Of a DNA stretch of 64,000 nucleotides, positions 45,841-57,436 are shown piece after piece. The DNA is from Blasia pusilla (lineage: Eukaryota; Marchantiophyta; Marchantiopsida; Blasiales). Both the position numbers and the translations under genes were made by a program. Every line of letters begins with the position of its first letter. Position 1 is the first letter of the stretch. The stretch is taken from the NCBI GenBank assembly GCA_050084515.1, contig CM114273.1, positions 17,174,001 to 17,238,000 on the forward strand, in the 5' to 3' direction. The notes under the pieces were generated by a model. It had not been told where the DNA came from, made no database searches, and saw only the letters and a program-made list of their open reading frames with translations.

Positions 45841-48519
45841 CCTAGGTTGTTCGCACACGTGTTGAGATGGGTTGCGGAAAACACCCCGCCAAGCGACTCA
45901 CACCACACACGTCAACCCGGGTCATGCGCAACCTACCTGCATAGGCAGGATGCAAACTAAATAATGACAACCCGTGCCCCTTGTGCGCGGATTGAATGCA
46001 AGAGAGATGTGGGCAGAGAAGGCTTGGTGTGCGATGCATGCCGTCGGGCTTGTACATGCATGTCCATCCCTAAGACAGGCAAGAGTCCGCATACACGAAC
46101 TTTGTTTGTCCGCACGGATAATAATGTTCTAAACATCCTAGTATGTGATTTTATGCAACCCATTTTATAACACCATTAAACAACCGTTCATTCTTATATT
46201 TTCTAATTTTTTCTACTCCATGGATGCTTCATAATATACTAATATTCATATGCGTGATGCTACGCACGAGAGCAATTTTTTTACATTTCTTTGTATCCCC
46301 TTCTTAGTATGCTTCGTGGTTAAATAGTAAAAATTTGGGATCGGCATATTTTGCATTTAATTCATTTCAAAATTATCGCTTATCGATGGATTGGAGTAGC
46401 ATTAAAGTCCGTGCTGAAAGCATGATTGGAATTAACGGATTCCTTGGGAGACCTTACCAAAATGAACGTATGAACCTTGAAGTTCTTGCTTCTTAGTGGA
46501 TGATTTGAAATAGCAAAGACTAGTAAAGTGCCCGTGTGATGCAAGGGAGATAAAATTTTTTTTTAAGAACTTTTGTTAGTATATAGTCATAGATTAATGA
46601 TGTTGCACACAAATTTAATTTTTTTCTTGTTTACCATTGCATATGAAACATTTTCTTGTTCTTCAATTGCCATGTGTCAAATAAGAAGACACTCTATATT
46701 AATATAAACTAGTAAATACCAGTGCTATATATATTGTGGAAATTTAAAAAATGTTTGAGGAACTAAAATATAACGTATGAAAAGAAAAGATTAATGATGC
46801 AGATACAAATTCAAAATTTATTTTATAGCCGATAGCTCGTGAAACCAATTTTTTTCCCGAGAAATCAATTGACAAGTGCCTTCTTTACTCAAGAATAGGG
46901 TGAGGAAACTTATGTGGTATCGAATCGGAGAGTTTAGGAGCGCTGAATCTCTTCAGGTTTATTTGGTTTCAATGCATGGTTGGTTCATTTGTGCGTCTTT
47001 TCCAACGAACCGAGCCAGTGGGGAACTCTGGTAAAAGGAAAGTGTGATTCCTGGAATGACAGATCAAACCTTGGGTCTGCCTACGACGGGGTATCTCTCA
47101 ATTTCAGATGGGGAAAAGATCGTGCATGAATGAATTTGATCGTGGGATATGCCTGTGAGATTTACAGGCAGCGCCTTATTTCTAAAACAGACTTTCGGTA
47201 GCCGCTACAACTCGTGGACGTACAGGAACCAGTTGTGCGAAAGTCATTTAATGGAGGCCCAAATCCCCATACGAGTTGGGCTATACTAAGTTCGTGCCGA
47301 TTTTGATCGTATGGGACTCTTCCAACGTGTATATTTGCGTCTCTCAGTATACTCAAGATGAGTGCGTACAATCGCAAACTAGTCAACTAAGCCGGAAATT
47401 ATCAAACGAGTCCTGTCGGTTCCCCTTCCATAACGATTTTGTGAGAGATTTTATGATTGCGATCCACATCGGCGGTAGCTGTGTTGAGGCTCTTCGATAC
47501 GACATATGTCGGTAGCTGTGTATGGCCTCTGTGCCGCTCCTCCAAGATGACGCTCTTTCTAGTTTTGGATGTCAATATATATTCCCGAAAAGGTTTCGAG
47601 AAGTTACAAAACTTCGCGTGGCCTAGTTTGTAAGGAATTTATGAAACTTTCAAATTAGTAACGGGCGTGCAAATATCAAATGGGCCCAATCGATTAATTT
47701 CCAACCAAATGTATTAGATTCTGAGATTGCGACTCACATCTGGGAGCAGGTCTATTGACTTTCTCAGACTCGACCTCTGTGCCATTAGAGGTACACCCTT
47801 AGAACTTTCCCTGGAGTCTACGCAGCTAAATGTGTCCTAGCCTGACAGTCTATTTGTACTTGCACAAACTAAGTAAATCTGTATTAACTAACTAAAGCTT
47901 CCCGATCGCAACTGTTGTAGAGCAATCAACCGGCAGAATGAATTGGATGCATCAGCTCCCATTTCCATCGAAACTATCATCGAATTTGATCTCGCAGTTT
48001 CGATTTCTGAATGCACTTAGGCCTGGTTAAGGCAAACGCATATTGCTTCTAATTCATGTCCACGCACTCATTTAGCGCACCACCACACCTTGTTGTACCT
48101 GGAATTGCGTTAATGATATTGATTCCCGCCAAGGTGACCAGTAGAACTAGCTCAATTCTGCACGTACTATTTACTAGCTAGCCAAAGGTATGAATTCAAA
48201 TTTAATTGGAGTGGTACCAGAACGATGGACAATCCCACTCCATAGAGATGTCAGTGTGGCACACGCGAATTTGACACAGTTGCTGGTTGAGATTGATCAC
48301 TTCCACGGACTAGGCAGTCCTCTTTCTCAATCTGATATTGCTTGTAGTTAAGTTTCGATCACTTGCTTGTAGCCTAATATTGCGTCCCGGTTTCTGAGTT
48401 TCGGGAAGAGCCAATGGAAAATGAAATCATATTTCATTCATTCTGATTGCGCTTGACAGATAAAAGGTGTTTTGAGAACTAACTAGAGATCTTGATGTAG
48501 AGGACGTATGAGATGTCGA
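45841..48519. other. Gene-free stretch downstream of the methyltransferase gene
   Basis: A small GC-rich block at 45.84-46.1 kb, then AT-rich DNA to about 46.9 kb, then mixed composition. No coding frame is recognised. It should contain the 3' UTR of the minus-strand methyltransferase gene. I see no clear polyadenylation signal to place its end. Confidence 0.4.
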
Positions 48520-50004
48520 TCACGGGAAGCCGACTCCGCCGCGGGGACCGCGAGGCTTTTCCAGAAGTGCGGAGATGTATCTTTCCTTCAGAGCGGCTCC
48601 GCGGTCCAGCTTTTCGCCGATGTGCCACCTGTGTTTGATGTAACCGAAGCGCTCAATCATTGGAACGTAGATCTCAAGTTGCGGCTCGACGCAGAAGAAG
48701 TGATCGAGCCAGAAGAGGCCTCCAGGACGCAGCACACGGTCGATGTCGTAGAGCAGAAACTCCAAGCTTTCGTTGGGGATCCAGTTGCTGAGGACGTGCA
48801 TGGAGTGCACAATGTCGAGAGAGTTGTCGAAAAACGGTAGCCTCTGAGAAACTGTGAGAAAGAGGGGCACCAACCCCCTGTGAGCAACGAAATTGTTGAA
48901 AGGGCCGTTCAAATTGAGAGTGGAGGTGACGATGGTCACATTGTGTTCACGCATTCGCGCAGCGAACGACCCTGTTCCACCGCCTATATCCAGTCCGATT
49001 CTAATTGTTCCTGGGGATTTAATGCCCAGAACTTCATTGATCGAGAAATCTAGGTCCCCCGGACTGTCCACCCATCTGTGCTTCTCACGCCCTTCGAGAT
49101 CAAAGCAGTCCAGACAATCTGCGAACACTTTGTGCTTGGCGCGCTCGTTGAGACACTGGAAGCTCTTGCAAGGGTGCGCGGTCCACAGGATGTTGTTGTC
49201 TCCGGGGCTCGTCCACAGAGAATCCGGGAATGGCACCGGATCCGTGTAGTTCCAAGGCTTACGAGCGAAGCATCTCCTACGAGGGAGAGGTTCACAACCT
49301 CCAAGCAACAACTTCTGGGCCAGCGCCTCATCGTCGGGGCAGTCTTCTCCCACTTCGTAGCTCATGAACCTATCAACGTCCGCTTGTTGGAGAGCGCACG
49401 CATGGCCCACGGATGACACACTGGAGTCCGAATTCAAAGCAGGATTGAATCCCAACGGCAGCTTCCGCAGAGCGGTAAACTCTCGAAGCTCATCGCTCAT
49501 CTGACCTTTGGACCATTTCCCCCACGGATTGGAATCGTCTGTGACGTCTTCTTCTGTGGTCGTCCTCTCGGCCAGGATCTCTTGCACACGCTGGTTCACG
49601 CGTTCGTCGAAACGCTCAAGCTCCTGCCTCCGCTCTATTTCATGGTCACGGCCAGCGTCCGAGGGGGTAGCTGCAAGGCTGGCAACTCGACGAGCCACAA
49701 GCGCAGTTTTCTCCCGGAGGCGTTGCAATTCCTCGCGCACCCGTATGAGTTCACGAAACACATCCAGCATGTCTGAGTGGCTGGCGTTCAGCTGCAGCAT
49801 CACGTGCTCGGAAGCTAGAACGCCTTGGACAGGATTTCCCGCAGAGAGTTGTTGCTTGAATCCACTGAAGTATATTGAGAATGTGGAGAGGGCGATGATG
49901 TTCGCGCTCACGATTCCGATTAACACGAGAAGATTATGAGGAAGCTTCGGCTTCAAGGGCTTATCCTTGTACATCTCCAACCCGTTGTGCTGATCGACCC
50001 CCAT
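48520..50004 (-). CDS. Membrane-anchored SAM-dependent methyltransferase, plant ICA-like family
   Basis: Intact 494-codon frame with ATG at 50002-50004 and TGA at 48520-48522, without introns. Residues 25-47 form a single membrane segment (NLLVLIGIVSANIIALSTFS), so it is probably a type II protein of the Golgi/secretory system. Residues 80-145 are a likely coiled-coil stem. Residues 235-312 hold the conserved Cys/Trp section (GCEPLPRRRCFARKPWNYTD). The methyltransferase core follows: motif I GLDIGGGTGSFAARM (337-351), NVTIVTSTLNLNGPFNNF (355-372), DIVHSMHVLSNW (397-408) and DRVLRPGGLFWLDHFF (422-437). From memory this closely follows Arabidopsis proteins such as At5g40830 (ICA), proposed to act on pectin; the substrate here is unproven. 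Length is typical for the family. It is the only clearly intact, recognisable host gene in the window. GC is higher than in the surrounding repeats. Confidence 0.93.
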   Translation of the reverse strand: MGVDQHNGLEMYKDKPLKPKLPHNLLVLIGIVSANIIALSTFSIYFSGFKQQLSAGNPVQGVLASEHVMLQLNASHSDMLDVFRELIRVREELQRLREKTALVARRVASLAATPSDAGRDHEIERRQELERFDERVNQRVQEILAERTTTEEDVTDDSNPWGKWSKGQMSDELREFTALRKLPLGFNPALNSDSSVSSVGHACALQQADVDRFMSYEVGEDCPDDEALAQKLLLGGCEPLPRRRCFARKPWNYTDPVPFPDSLWTSPGDNNILWTAHPCKSFQCLNERAKHKVFADCLDCFDLEGREKHRWVDSPGDLDFSINEVLGIKSPGTIRIGLDIGGGTGSFAARMREHNVTIVTSTLNLNGPFNNFVAHRGLVPLFLTVSQRLPFFDNSLDIVHSMHVLSNWIPNESLEFLLYDIDRVLRPGGLFWLDHFFCVEPQLEIYVPMIERFGYIKHRWHIGEKLDRGAALKERYISALLEKPRGPRGGVGFP

Positions 50005-50648
50005 TCTTTACGATTGCCAATGAGCTGTAGCTTGCTCTCAAGATTCTACTTCCGCTTCATGTACTCTACCAAGGTGACAAATTTCGGCGGCCGGAACCAG
50101 AAATCAAATCGAGCAAGGTAGAGGACTCGTTTCAATCAACGTCGACGCAGCTGAGCAAGCGCTCGAGCCATTCAATCTCACCGATTGATCGAGTCGATCA
50201 GAACTCCCTAGGGCGTTCACAACTAAGAGGAAACCCACGAACCCAGTAATTGGATCACTTGAATCTCCCAAGAGCTGGAAGGTACCCTCGAGAGATCCGC
50301 ATGATCATCCTGCTCTTAATTACGGAGATTCGCGTTGTCAAGAAAGTTGCTCTCTGCTTATGGTTGAACAGCAAAACTGCCAAAGGAAACGCGAAACGAA
50401 ATATTAGAGTAGAGGAGAAACGAATTTCCAGGTCACTAGTGCTTTGACGATAAGTATTCGCGTCCTTGGGAAACACTCTATATATGCGTGTAAAATGTGA
50501 TCATCGACTTCACGATACTTCAGAGCCGAAGTAGTCGACCTCAGCAAATTCACAGGAACAAAATAACACTTACGTGTCTGTATGCGGCAGGAGACGAAGC
50601 TCTGCAAACCTGCGGGATATTCTACAGGTCTCCACGATTCTCGAGTCT

Positions 50649-50657
50649 CTTATATAG
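50649..50657 (-). promoter_or_regulatory. Candidate TATA box for the methyltransferase gene
   Basis: The minus strand reads CTATATAAG here, about 645 bp upstream of the ATG. A second TATA-like site (TATATAGAG) lies at about 50480-50488, roughly 480 bp upstream. Either would imply a long 5' leader. Which is used cannot be told from sequence. Confidence 0.35.
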
Positions 50658-53172
50658 ACCCGAATCGTCTGGACGCGCGAACCCTCCAACCTGCAGAAGG
50701 TCTTAACTCGATCGAGCGATGAAGATAATTGGTTTCAATCATTGAACGTGTTTCTCACGTCCTAGGATTTCCCTACAGGTGGCACTCTCATAAGCCGGCG
50801 ATTCCAGTCCACCACATCTGGCTCAGTTAAGAAACACGAACCGGTCTCCACATCAATTATATAATTGCAAGTGGCGACCAGCCTTCATTCGTTTGCAACC
50901 AGACCTGCAGAGGAGGCACGAACTGCCGAGGGCTTGCTCCAGCTCGAGGCGGGATGCATGCACCTAGACTCCGGTCGAGATGTTTAGCGAGGGGCAGGCA
51001 GGACTGCAAAGTCCGGTACATATCGAACCGGCGAGCGAGGGAGCGATTGCGAACATCGACCGCGAGGACATGGTCATGACTGCTCTGACGAGGGCGAGGG
51101 AATAACTTGACCGGTGCGGCGGCATGAGGTTTTGATGAACCTCGGACTGGACGTGCGTCCTTGGGGCGGCTGGAGAAAGGGCCAAGAAGGAACGAGGCGC
51201 TGGAGGAGCGAGGTACCTCACCTCGCTAGTAAGATAGCCGTTGACGTGCACATGGATGGCGGGAGGCACCTCGGACTACTGCTATATTGCTCCCGAGCGT
51301 TATTGGTTTAGGACCTCGGGAAGTCGAACCGCAACCCAAGGCACTGGAGAAGTGCACGAAAATTCACCGGTAAATATCGGCATCCTACCAGCGAGTCCCT
51401 GAAAATTGAAGCTGCCCTCCGATACGGCGATCTAGTTCACGCTCGCAAACAACCCAACTCTCGATTGTCTTGGGCTGCAGTTACAGTACACCAACCCCAG
51501 CGCTTACCTTGCTGGGAACGTAGCGTTTATTAATATTTAGAGTCGTCGATCCCTGGGCTTCTGTCTTCGTTTCCTCTTCCCTCCCTTCCTCGACGGCCAC
51601 AGGGCGACCTCCGGCCGCTGACCTCGGTCATCGATCCGCAACGTACGAGTTTGTGATGATGAACAGCAGAACACCCGCTCGACCTCCCACTTACGAGGTA
51701 GGTAGGTGCATCAACCTACGCACTCCGCAGCGATGCCCGAATTCTGCTTTCCCGGAAGTTGGGAATCCGGTAGTGGGGTGTGCTTTGTCGAATGGAAAAA
51801 TCTAGCGAGGGCCTAAATTTCTTTTGGATCCGAACTGAAGTGATCCCCAAGTCAACTATTCTTGAATCTGAGCGAGCGAGAGAGGCCAGTGTTGTTGAAA
51901 ACCGGTTGGACGTGAGCCATCAAGAACCGCGTCCCGTCTGACTGCGAGCGTTACGTGTACCACTTCCAGGCCATGAAATGACCGAGAAGGTCAGCGAAGC
52001 GACGCCATTCGGAATTAGAAAACAAAGGCATCATCGCCAGCTACTGGCACTGCAATGTGGACTTTCATTCAATGCGCTCTCACAATTTCAACTTCGTGCG
52101 CACTTACGCTTCTATTCATTCAGATACACTTTATGTTATTCGTTCGACTCCCTTCAGATTTCGACCAACAACAACGTCACAATCTGCTTTCATTCCCAAG
52201 AATTCTCACAGACCCTAAACGCGATCAGAAAAGCCCCACAATCGATCATCGCAGGAACGATTTGGCCGCTTTGCGCCGGAGTCCGAGATTTCACTTGAGT
52301 TGTTACTTTGCAAAGCTTAAGTTTAAGCTTGAGTTGTTACTTTGCTTTTCTCCAAAACTTCTTGCAATCATGTTTTCCACGTAACTCACATCCTCACAGT
52401 TAGTGTCACACTCTTACTCAGCATTTTGAGTCCACTAATACAGGTTTGATCATGTGAAAAGATCATACAAAAAGTAGAGGACACACGGAGGTTGGTACCC
52501 AAAAGAATGACAGAGTCTTGCCTTGTTTTAACGGTACACATATATCTTTCTCCCTTGTTATTAAAAAGTAAGGAAAAGCTACCAAAAGTGGAGATAAGCA
52601 ATTTTTTTAAAAGTTGAAATCGGCCTAGATTTTGCGCTGTCATAAAATTTTGAAGTATTGAAAGCAATTAATGAGATAATGAAAGCATGCCTATAAATTA
52701 TGTTTCTTTTTGAAGTTAGTTTCTTTGGAGGGTTAATTTTGATAAAAATGGAGAAAATAATCATGCACCGAGCCCCCGATGCTGGGTCTAATATTCTTTA
52801 ATCTTAAAGATGCAGAGCTTGTAGGGCTAGCCACTTGGAGGGAGGGAATATTATGCTTTAATTTCCCTGCTGATTGGAATGCCTTGCTTGAGAGGATAAG
52901 GAAATCCAATTTATTCATGCAGACCAAATATTAAATGCAAAAGCCCAAAACCCAAACTAATTATTGGGAAAAAAACAATTCCGAGTTTGAATTCTCTTGA
53001 ATTACTTATCTGTTCCATCCTACAAACTTAGTTCACTCACTTGACCTACGGAGCTCCATACCGAACGAGCTCCGCACATTGGACGACACACGTATATAGG
53101 TGGCCTCATAAAATGCGACATAAAGGGGCAAAAAAACGGCCTACTTTTGTGGGTGCTTGAGTTTGTGAAGCG
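50658..53172. other. Gene-free stretch upstream of the methyltransferase gene
   Basis: GC-moderate to about 52.3 kb, then AT-rich. No recognisable protein. CTTGAGTTGTTACTTTGC occurs twice, at about 52294 and 52328. Frames at 50.96-51.31 kb and 51.98-52.38 kb lack motifs. Confidence 0.4.
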
Positions 53173-53224
53173 ATGATCTTCTAATTAGTTTGGTAGGGAT
53201 GATCTTCTAATTAGTTTGGTAGGG
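53173..53224. repeat. 26-bp tandem duplication
   Basis: ATGATCTTCTAATTAGTTTG plus six further bases occurs twice in direct succession, at 53173 and 53199, exactly or nearly so. Confidence 0.85.
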
Positions 53225-53624
53225 GTCGTAGAGATCTTTCCACTTCACTGTTATCATTTCATAGACCAATGGTGGGTCTTTGGTCCTTATGCATTGTGAA
53301 ATTTATGGCGCAGAAACACCACGGACGATCTATGGAAAATAAAAGGACGGTAGCTGGTCCTTTTTTAAGCCCCATCATAACCAAGCGTCGAAAACTAGTA
53401 GAGCATGCTTGTGACACTAGATGAAATTGGTTGTCTCGCTAGACCAATTATAGGACCGTCGGCCTAGGCGCAGTGGGACCTTCCACCGTGGACTCCATGG
53501 GGATAGGCTCTTAATAACGAACACACATACGCCCTTTTGGGTGGCTTCCTGTTGTGACACCAATCTGCTCTAATAGCTAAGTTTTATCAAGTAACTAACA
53601 TTGAAAAAGATGCAAAAGGAAGGT

Positions 53625-53727
53625 GAGCTTCCTTCAACCTTGCGAGATAGGGTTGAAGGAAGCTCTCCTTCAACCCTGCTTGGTTTTGAAATTTAACCCT
53701 GTACGCAAGGTTAAATTTTACAACCAA
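53625..53727. repeat. Two consecutive foldbacks
   Basis: The first: GAGCTTCCTTCAACC pairs with GGTTGAAGGAAGCTC (53625-53665). The second, starting 13 bases later: GCTTGGTTTTGAAATTTAACC pairs with GGTTAAATTTTACAACCAAGC (about 53678-53727) with two mismatches. Together they resemble a small foldback/MITE-like unit or a structured transcript. Confidence 0.7.
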
Positions 53728-54479
53728 GCAATGAAATTTAATACACGCCATGATCCAAGATCACCCAACGGCCCATGATTTTAGAGAAATTGAGACCACC
53801 CCTAATATTGCCTGGAGTTTGCTAAAGGGAAGGGGGCATTGTCAAGCACATACGATAGTCCTCATGGCAAATCAATTTGATCTTGGAAGTCATCGATTTC
53901 TGGTCGGAGTTGCTGAATTTTATGAGGTCATGGAAACTTGAGCATAAGAGCATTGCATCTTTGCTCAGATAGATATTTGAACCAATTTGCGGCCTTTTGA
54001 TAAGGGTGGGAGAGAAAGTAAATCAGTAGACACACGTGGATACCCTAGATGGAGACGGAAAAAATGAGGAATGTCTAAGGGGCCGTAAAGAACTTGCACA
54101 AAACTCTATCTTGTAACAAACAACCAACTCGAAACCCACCAATGATATATATTACCGATCCACAAATCTACCCCAAAATGAGTGTATTGGTATCCCATGG
54201 GAAACCAAGAAAACTCTAGTGGGAGGCGGTCCTCCCATGTGCACCCTTCAAAACATAACATAAACGATCCTTGGGAAACTCACTCCATTCAATTCCATGA
54301 CCCGTCTATATTATTATTCTATATTGGAGAGTGAATATTTGACACGGATCGTATTCACAATTCCGGGTTCGATGCCTCTCACCCGTGGTTAGCACGGGCA
54401 CCTAAATTCTTATTCCAAACTATTTTCACACGGATTTCAAGTGTATGGGCTCCGCTTTTGTGACCGTCCCGTAATGCCC
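53728..54479. other. Gene-free stretch
   Basis: No coding region recognised. GGTTCGATGCC at about 54372 fits a polymerase III B box, but no A box or cloverleaf can be drawn around it. Confidence 0.4.
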
Positions 54480-54870
54480 ACACGAGGCAACCCTAACACG
54501 ATTCCCCGTGGTTGTTCTCGACTTCTCACGGACGTGTGTTCTTGTTCTCACCCGACAGTGGTTCTTCTAGCCAACTCGCAGTACACTACCCCTGCTCTCA
54601 TTCGTTTCACCGTGGTTCTCCGGTGTAGGAGTTACCTGCCACTGTTCTTGTCTGCTTCGCATCGGTTCTTCGTGCCTGCTCCCAGTCACGGGGGTTCTCC
54701 TAGCACACTCTGGTTCAAGTATCACTGTTCTTATCCACTGCACCCCGGTTCTTCCCGCCGACTCCCAGTCAGCTGTCACCGTTTTAATCAGTTTCGGCGG
54801 AATTCTTTAGCGCGGCTTCGGGTCAAGTTCTTATCGGCTTCGCGAGCTGCCGAGGGTTCTTCTCACCAGA
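54480..54870. repeat. Degenerate pyrimidine-rich repeat
   Basis: Phrases such as ACTGTTCTTGTC, GGTTCTTC and GACTCCCAGTCA recur at irregular intervals of about 50-60 bp. A 186-codon frame spans it, but its Ser/Pro/Arg composition follows from the repeat, so I do not call a gene. Confidence 0.4.
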
Positions 54871-55189
54871 TCATGCCTGAATCCGCTGAGGCGAAGCCGC
54901 CCGGTGTCCGTGGAAAAGGATATTCCGGTGGTCGCAACGATCAACCCGTTGGGTTTTCTGCTTTTGTTGGTGTACAGTCTGTGGCAGTTAGCAACGTGTG
55001 AGGGTGGTAACCTCCCTCACAGCTGGCCTCCACTACGCCCTCGTGATTACACTAAATCACTCGGAAATACGAGCGTGGCATTTTTTATTTAAAACTCAAA
55101 TAAAAACTCCAAGTTTCCTCGTAAATTTTGAAACTCGAGCTCGTCGATTGCATATATTCCACCTATTTGTAGGTGAATGAAATGTAAGA

Positions 55190-55262
55190 CAGTGATATCC
55201 CCTCATGCAGAGCCCTGAAGTTAAGTAATGTTATTGTTGTAGTCTTCTAATCCCATGACCCT
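55190..55262 (+). other. Possible fragment related to 5S rRNA
   Basis: TATCCCCTCA, GAAGTTAAG and a following ATCCCATGACC fall in the order and approximate spacing of the central part of plant 5S rRNA (GATCCCATCAGAACTC, AGTTAAGC, GGTGACC). Similarity is partial and the ends are missing, so at best this is a degraded 5S-derived piece. It is not a functional gene. Confidence 0.2.
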
Positions 55263-56399
55263 TTCCTTCGCAAGTCAACTCAAATATAAGAGAGAGAACT
55301 TTCAGATCTTGGCCTACGCTTTAGCTTGTTGGCGTATGTCGTAGTCGAGTTTCTCTGTCGTGGCAGACTTGAGGATCTCTGATTCATACGTGAAAGTTTC
55401 TCCAGTTGTCGGACAAAGAAAGGTGGGTTTTCTTTGTTAAAGTTTTAATTAAAAAGGCTTGGAAATCAAATGTAGCTACCATGCCCGTTCAAGGTCCTTT
55501 GGGGGCAAATCTTTCTGAATGCCAATGCTTAGTGGAACCCTAATCCAAGTTGCTCTAGTTGGATGGGAATCTTTCTTTCTTTTATGGCATCTCAACCCCA
55601 ATTTCTCGTAATTTTGGCTTCTTTCTCTCCTCTTTAGGACGACGTCTTTAGGTAGCACATTCCGACATGAACATGACATGATCACTAAAGAATAATAGCA
55701 TTTTCTTAGAAAAACTAGTTTCTAAGAGAAAAGGGAAATTTAATTATTAGCCTTTTGGGTAAAGGACAAATATAGAGAGCAAAGAAAAGTCGATTCAATT
55801 AATGAGAAATAGAAACTCCATAGCAAATACGTATAAAAGAAGATAAAGTGAGAATAATAAGCTAATTTATGCTACGAAGAGCTATAGTTTTCTCTAACAT
55901 GTTTCTTTTTAACCTAAAAGGATTTGCAAAGATTCTCTTTTGATTGGTCCATTCTAGATTACAATTGCATAAGGTTTCTTTATTAATTCATGTAAAATGA
56001 TTTAAATGAAAATTCTTGGGTCATCTTTACTTAAATAGAGAGTATCTATATGGTTTATGGTGGGAACATCCATAGGTCAAGGATAATCTACATGGGAGGT
56101 GAAGAACTTGCATTTGCAAGGTACCCCTACTTTAGGGCCCATTTGGGGCTATTTAATGGAACCTACCATTCGTGATAAGTTCCATGTTTGGGCACAATTG
56201 ACTTCCCATTGTGAGAGTGTATCTTAAGATTCTTAACTTTTTGTTGTGGGTTTGGATCGAAGAGATGACTTATGTGCACATCTCACCAAGAAGAGATCTT
56301 AGATCATGAGAAATAACGAGAGGGTGTACCCAACAAGAAAGGACTTAAGCAACTTGTCACGTTTTAGTTAGCCAACAATTAGAGTCATTCCGTGTCGAC
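55263..56399. other. Gene-free AT-rich stretch
   Basis: Nothing recognised. Confidence 0.45.
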
Positions 56400-56900
56400 G
56401 ACATAGAGGATCAACATGCTATTTGGGTATAACTTTTTCTTGAGGTGTCAGATGAGGTTGACAAGAAGTCCGTTGCGTCGAGATTTTTATTTCTAACAAT
56501 TCTCTTCTTTTGCTCTTTTTAACCAATTGATCTATCGACCTGGTGAAGGCTCTCATGATAACTTGTGCACGTAGCTTACCATTGAAGATGGTTAGTTTTA
56601 AGGGAAGAGTTTTTGGGCTCTTCTCAAGGCTATAAGAAAGAAAAAGACGGTTTTCTCTCTTATAGCCTTGAGAAGCCATCTTTCTCATGTTGGGCATTTG
56701 GAACACCTTTCTTGCTTGGTGTGTGGACATTGTGGTAAGAACTAGGGTGCAAGTGTTTGTATACCATCATAGCAAAGGGTATATGTGGCTTAATATGCCA
56801 ATAAGTTCAAGAGTGGATTTGGTGGTGTGAGCTACTTTTACTTCGATTTTGTTGTATGGTGTTGATGTACATACATGAATTAATTTTTTTATGTATAGGG
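56400..56900 (-). repeat. Family C LTR-like copy, reverse orientation, with an 18-bp hairpin
   Basis: The reverse complement aligns with about 59260-59540 (ATGAGAAAGATGGCTT, then AGAGCC-AAAA-CTCTTCCC, GGTAA-CT-CG-GCACA, TCAACCTCATC). At 56620-56675 the arms CTTCTCAAGGCTATAAGA and TCTTATAGCCTTGAGAAG form an 18-bp perfect stem. There is no pol sequence beside it, so probably a solo LTR. Confidence 0.6.
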
Positions 56901-57416
56901 ATCTATCTGTGTGTTGGGAAGATCGATGTTGTATATTGTGTAGATGTAACTAACGATATGTATGCGTAGGACAAATTTTATCTCTAGCTTGTTACTAAAC
57001 CTCTTGCCATGAAGGGATGCCTTATGGTCGTCTTTGCTTTTATGACTAACCCAAACCTCTATTACCTCTTACCATAAGAATATACTTATCAACTTTGACA
57101 TATGAGAGAGCAACTACTATGGAGATTTTGTTTCCAACAAGGGATGAGAAGAGAGAAAGAAATGGTTTTTTTTTAAAATCAAGTATTCACTATAAAGAGA
57201 TTTTATTTTCAAGAAGTAAGGAGAAGACAAAAATGATAACTTTTCAATATGATAGGGTTTCATAAGTATTTTTTTCAGTGTTAAATTTTTAATAGAAGAA
57301 GGAAAGAAAGATATGGAAGATTTTTTCAATGGGAAGGAGAGATGAGATGGTATAAAACTCTTTAGGAAGAGTAACAGACTCATCTTCCTCCAACGATCTC
57401 GAGAGAATCCTTTCTA

Positions 57417-57436
57417 AGAGAGAGAGAGAGAGAGAG
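57417..57436. repeat. AG microsatellite
   Basis: A run of about ten AG dinucleotides, followed by GATTGAGATTGAGATT. Confidence 0.9.

Noticed and set aside
48893-49939. Plus-strand frames opposite the methyltransferase
   Set aside because: Shadows of a recognisable conserved minus-strand gene.
54360-54400. tRNA-like B box (GGTTCGATGCC)
   Set aside because: No A box and no cloverleaf in the flanking 100 bases. A chance match is likely.
54441-55001. A 186-codon plus-strand frame
   Set aside because: Composition (Ser, Arg, Pro) mirrors a degenerate pyrimidine-rich repeat. No motif or conserved block.
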